From Sulfuricystis thermophila (GTDB taxonomy: Bacteria; Pseudomonadota; Gammaproteobacteria; Burkholderiales; Rhodocyclaceae): DNA of 64,000 nt. The notes below the pieces were generated by a model that was not told the origin of the DNA, did not search any database, and saw nothing but the letters and a program-made list of their open reading frames with translations. A program made the position numbers and the translations under genes. Below are positions 61,777 through 64,000 of the stretch, piece after piece. How positions within the stretch are numbered: position 1 is the stretch's first letter; each line of letters opens with the position of its first letter. Location of the stretch: assembly GCF_004323595.1 (NCBI RefSeq), contig NZ_AP019373.1, positions 1,860,001 through 1,924,000 of the forward strand, written 5' to 3'.

Positions 61777-63269
61777 GCAGTGACCTCCGCCGTCTCGCCC
61801 AGCCGCTCGGCGGCGACTTCGGCGAAGGTCCGGCCGCTGCCCTCCAGCACCGGCGCCGTGCCCGGGTGGTGCTGCAGCCAGCGGCGCAGCGCGACGTCCA
61901 CGTACTCTGGAGCGAGTTCGATGGCGCGTACCGGGCGGCCGGTGAGTTGGCCGGCCAGCAGTGTGGTGCCCGAGCCCGCGAACGGCTCGAAGACGATCTC
62001 GCCCGCGTCGGTGTAGGCCTCGATGAAGAACTTCGGCAGGCCCAGCGGGAACACCGCCGGATGATCGATGCCTTCACCGATGCGGCCGCGCTGGCGCGTC
62101 ACCTCGACGACGGAATCCGGGATGCGGAACTCCTGCGTGGGCTGTCCGGCGTGGTTCCATTCGCCGACCTTGCCATCCTTGGCGCGCATCGCGGTGGATG
62201 ACCCATCGGCGCGCAGATGCGTCTCGTGACCGGCCCACTTGCAGGGCACGATCTTGTTCGGCTTGCGCGCCTGGCGGTTGAAGTGGAACACGAACTCGTG
62301 GCGCGGCGCGAGGCGCCCGGCCCAGTCGCCGGGCACGGTCACCGACTGATCCCAGACGTACCAGCCGAAGCGGCGCCAGCCCTGAGTGCGCATCCATTCG
62401 ATCCAGCCGTCCCAGTACGGCTGCCACTCGCCGTCGCGATGGACGAGGCCGAGGTTGACCAGGATTTGCGCGTCCTCGTGCAGCGCGCTGCGGGCGGCGC
62501 CGAACACGCCCTGCATGAGCGCGTTCCAGTCAGTGATCCCGCCGGTGGTGTAGTCGCGCTGGTTCGCGTAGGGCGGGCTGGTAAAGAGCAGGTGAGCGCG
62601 CTCGCCATTGATGAGGCGCGCGACGGCGGCCGCGTCGCTGCTGTCGGCGCAGAGCAGCCGGTGTTCGCCCAGCAGCCACAAGTCGCCGGGCCGCGTGACC
62701 GCAACCGTGGGCGGCGTGACGTCGTCCTCGTCCGCGTCGCCTTCCGGCGCACGCTCGTCCTCATCGGCGGACGGTTCCGTCTCCTCGATGTGGTCGAGCA
62801 GGCCTTCGATCTCGGAGGCAGAGAAGCCGGTCAGGTCCAGATCGAAGCCGGCGTCGGCCAACTCCGCGAACTCCAGCGCCAACATGGCCTCATCCCAGCC
62901 GGCATCGAGCGCGAGCCGGTTGTCGGCGATCACATAGGCGCGCTTCTGCGCCGGGGTGAGGTGCGCGAGCTCGATCACCGGCACCTCGGTCAGCCCCAGC
63001 TTGCGTGCGGCCAGCAGTCGGCCATGGCCGGCGATCACACCATGGTCGCCATCGACCAGGATCGGGTTGGTCCAGCCGAACTCGGCGATGCTGGCGGCGA
63101 TGCGCGCGACCTGCTCGTCGCTGTGCGTGCGCGGATTGCGGGCGTAGGGAATCAGCGTCTCGACCTTGCGGTACTCGACGTTGAGCGTGTTCAGGATCGG
63201 AACCTCGAAATGGAAAGCCCGCCGACGGAGAACCGTGGGCGGGCTCGTGATGTGTATCGGGGAGTGCAC
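61773..63269 (-). CDS. ParB-domain DNA methyltransferase (TSPPY type)
   Basis: About 498 residues from a GTG at 63269; an ATG at 63359 would run through repeat C and a CTG at 63194 is also possible, so the start is unsettled. The ParB-like part has IPYARNPRTHSDEQVARIAA and GHGRLLAARKLG. Motif IV is TSPPYANQRDY, typical of N4-cytosine-type enzymes, and motif I FAGSGTTLLAG follows it. It is the tandem partner of the downstream methyltransferase. Confidence 0.88.
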   Translation of the reverse strand: MHSPIHITSPPTVLRRRAFHFEVPILNTLNVEYRKVETLIPYARNPRTHSDEQVARIAASIAEFGWTNPILVDGDHGVIAGHGRLLAARKLGLTEVPVIELAHLTPAQKRAYVIADNRLALDAGWDEAMLALEFAELADAGFDLDLTGFSASEIEGLLDHIEETEPSADEDERAPEGDADEDDVTPPTVAVTRPGDLWLLGEHRLLCADSSDAAAVARLINGERAHLLFTSPPYANQRDYTTGGITDWNALMQGVFGAARSALHEDAQILVNLGLVHRDGEWQPYWDGWIEWMRTQGWRRFGWYVWDQSVTVPGDWAGRLAPRHEFVFHFNRQARKPNKIVPCKWAGHETHLRADGSSTAMRAKDGKVGEWNHAGQPTQEFRIPDSVVEVTRQRGRIGEGIDHPAVFPLGLPKFFIEAYTDAGEIVFEPFAGSGTTLLAGQLTGRPVRAIELAPEYVDVALRRWLQHHPGTAPVLEGSGRTFAEVAAERLGETAEVTA

Positions 63270-63373
63270 AAATCCGCCTGGAGCGGATTTGGACAGCCGC
63301 AGGCTGGCCGCGAAGCGGCAGGCCCCAGGGATGGGGCCTGCAAACCGCAAACCGTGCAAACCCCGGTTTGCAC
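63269..63373. repeat. Compound hairpin repeat, copy C
   Basis: CAAATCCGC-CTGGA-GCGGATTTG (9 bp, 63269-63291), a small CAGCC/GGCTG hairpin, GCAGGCCCC-AGGGAT-GGGGCCTGC (9 bp, 63318-63341), and an extra GTGCAAACC-CC-GGTTTGCAC (63354-63373). The first and third hairpins match the layout and loops of copies A and B with different stems. Confidence 0.75.
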
Positions 63374-63644
63374 TCTGACGCTAGAAAAGCATCGCGCTCG
63401 CGCCCCCCGCATGGCTTTTTGGCCAGGAAGGACCCATCGCGCTCGGCGGGTCGGATCGCGAAGGCAGAAACGACGAAGGCCACGGATCGCTCCGTGGCCT
63501 TCGCACATGCTTCTCTCGCGAGGTTAGCGAAATCCTAGCGCAAAAACGGGTGAAGTGTTGCACGTCCAAAATGGCTCGAAACCGGCATCTTTCCGCATCC
63601 GCACGCATGGCTTGGATCGCTTTGGAAACGACCCGCAACTTCAC
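63270..63644. other. Intergenic region left of the DUF6362 gene
   Basis: No gene is seen. It contains repeat copy C and the strong hairpin at 63474-63503, listed separately; the rest shows no recognised feature. Confidence 0.5.
63474..63503 (-). terminator. Strong hairpin, probable terminator
   Basis: CGAAGGCCACGGA and TCCGTGGCCTTCG form a perfect 13-bp stem with a TCGC tetraloop. No T-run follows on either strand. It is placed where a minus-strand terminator after the DUF6362 gene would be, so it may end or stabilise that transcript. Confidence 0.45.
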
Positions 63645-64000
63645 TCATGAAAGGCTGGCCACCGTCCGGCGGGTCTGCTCGTTCAGACGGCAGGCGACGA
63701 TGTCGAGCGCCTTCTGCCACCGCCGCCAAGCCGTGGTGCGGTCACAGCCGAAGCGCCGGCAGATCTCCCGCCACCCCCGTTCCTCGGCGCGCATCCAGAC
63801 GAGATGGCGCTGCTCCTCGGTGAGCCACAGCACCCAGCGCATGGTCTCCTCCATGCGGTCGATGGCGGCCGGGTCGGGCGGAAAGCGGTACAGCACGTCG
63901 TCGCCGGAGTAGGTCTCCCACGGCTGGCGCAGGATGGCCGGCCAGGTGTTGAAGTAGCCCTGGACGCGCACGGGCGGCAGGCGCCGCGCGGTCTGGGCGG
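63645..64000 (-). CDS. DUF6362 family phage protein (runs off the right edge)
   Basis: About 118 codons visible, open at the right edge. RRLPPVRVQGYFNTWPAILR, then RFPPDPAAIDRMEETMRWVL and a C-terminal helix-turn-helix REICRRFGCDRTTAWRRWQK match DUF6362, a small prophage protein often found before terminase and methyltransferase genes. It probably binds DNA. The true start lies beyond the window. Confidence 0.82.
   Translation of the reverse strand, partial: AQTARRLPPVRVQGYFNTWPAILRQPWETYSGDDVLYRFPPDPAAIDRMEETMRWVLWLTEEQRHLVWMRAEERGWREICRRFGCDRTTAWRRWQKALDIVACRLNEQTRRTVASLS

Noticed and set aside
1..64000. CRISPR array
   Set aside because: No regularly spaced direct repeats of 25-40 bases were seen; the hairpin repeats and leaders are few and irregularly spaced.

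Overview
The window is GC-rich, closely packed bacterial DNA. Its cop and czc metal-resistance gene sets resemble those of Cupriavidus-type Betaproteobacteria, and the IS3- and IS5-family elements and lambda-type head genes fit the same group (Burkholderiales or Rhodocyclales). Genus cannot be fixed from the sequence. It reads as an accessory region: a possible defence locus, metal-resistance modules cut up by insertion sequences, then most of a prophage.

Region 1 (1-9080). A truncated DUF2924 gene and a small companion sit at the left edge. A four-gene minus-strand operon follows: XRE repressor, ImmA/IrrE protease, small ribbon-helix-helix-like protein, and a 1537-residue helicase fused to a PD-(D/E)XK nuclease. 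Two unrecognised genes (413 and 320 residues, the second with a zinc-ribbon motif) diverge from it across a shared control region with three copies of CGTGATA. This is the best candidate here for an undescribed, defence-like system.

Region 2 (9081-30760). Copper resistance: copK, copF, a DUF2933 gene, copG, copI, copB and copA on the minus strand, diverging from copRS; copC and copD are absent. Gene fragments follow (an EAL domain, and a helix-turn-helix protein of DUF2924 loci), then a CadR-type regulator diverging from a CDF-like cation transporter. An IS3 element has split a lipoprotein gene cleanly. A czcICBA-type efflux operon plus a small periplasmic protein gene completes the block.

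Region 3 (30754-35983). An IS5-family element lies 57 bp upstream of czcI. Two IS3-family elements follow, with the 5' stub of a heavy-metal protein gene between them and its MerR-type promoter intact. ynfA comes next.

Region 4 (36099-64000). Most of a lambda-like prophage on the minus strand, read right to left: two ParB-domain DNA methyltransferases, terminase, gpW, portal, protease with nested scaffold, decoration and capsid proteins, tail genes (with a probable -1 frameshift in the chaperone gene and a tape measure protein), tail tip, holin, HNH nuclease and lysozyme. Four small plus-strand genes, each with the same repeated leader, lie between the small terminase gene and the methyltransferases. 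Three copies of a compound hairpin repeat sit directly in front of start codons. No integrase or attachment site is visible, so the prophage continues past the right edge.
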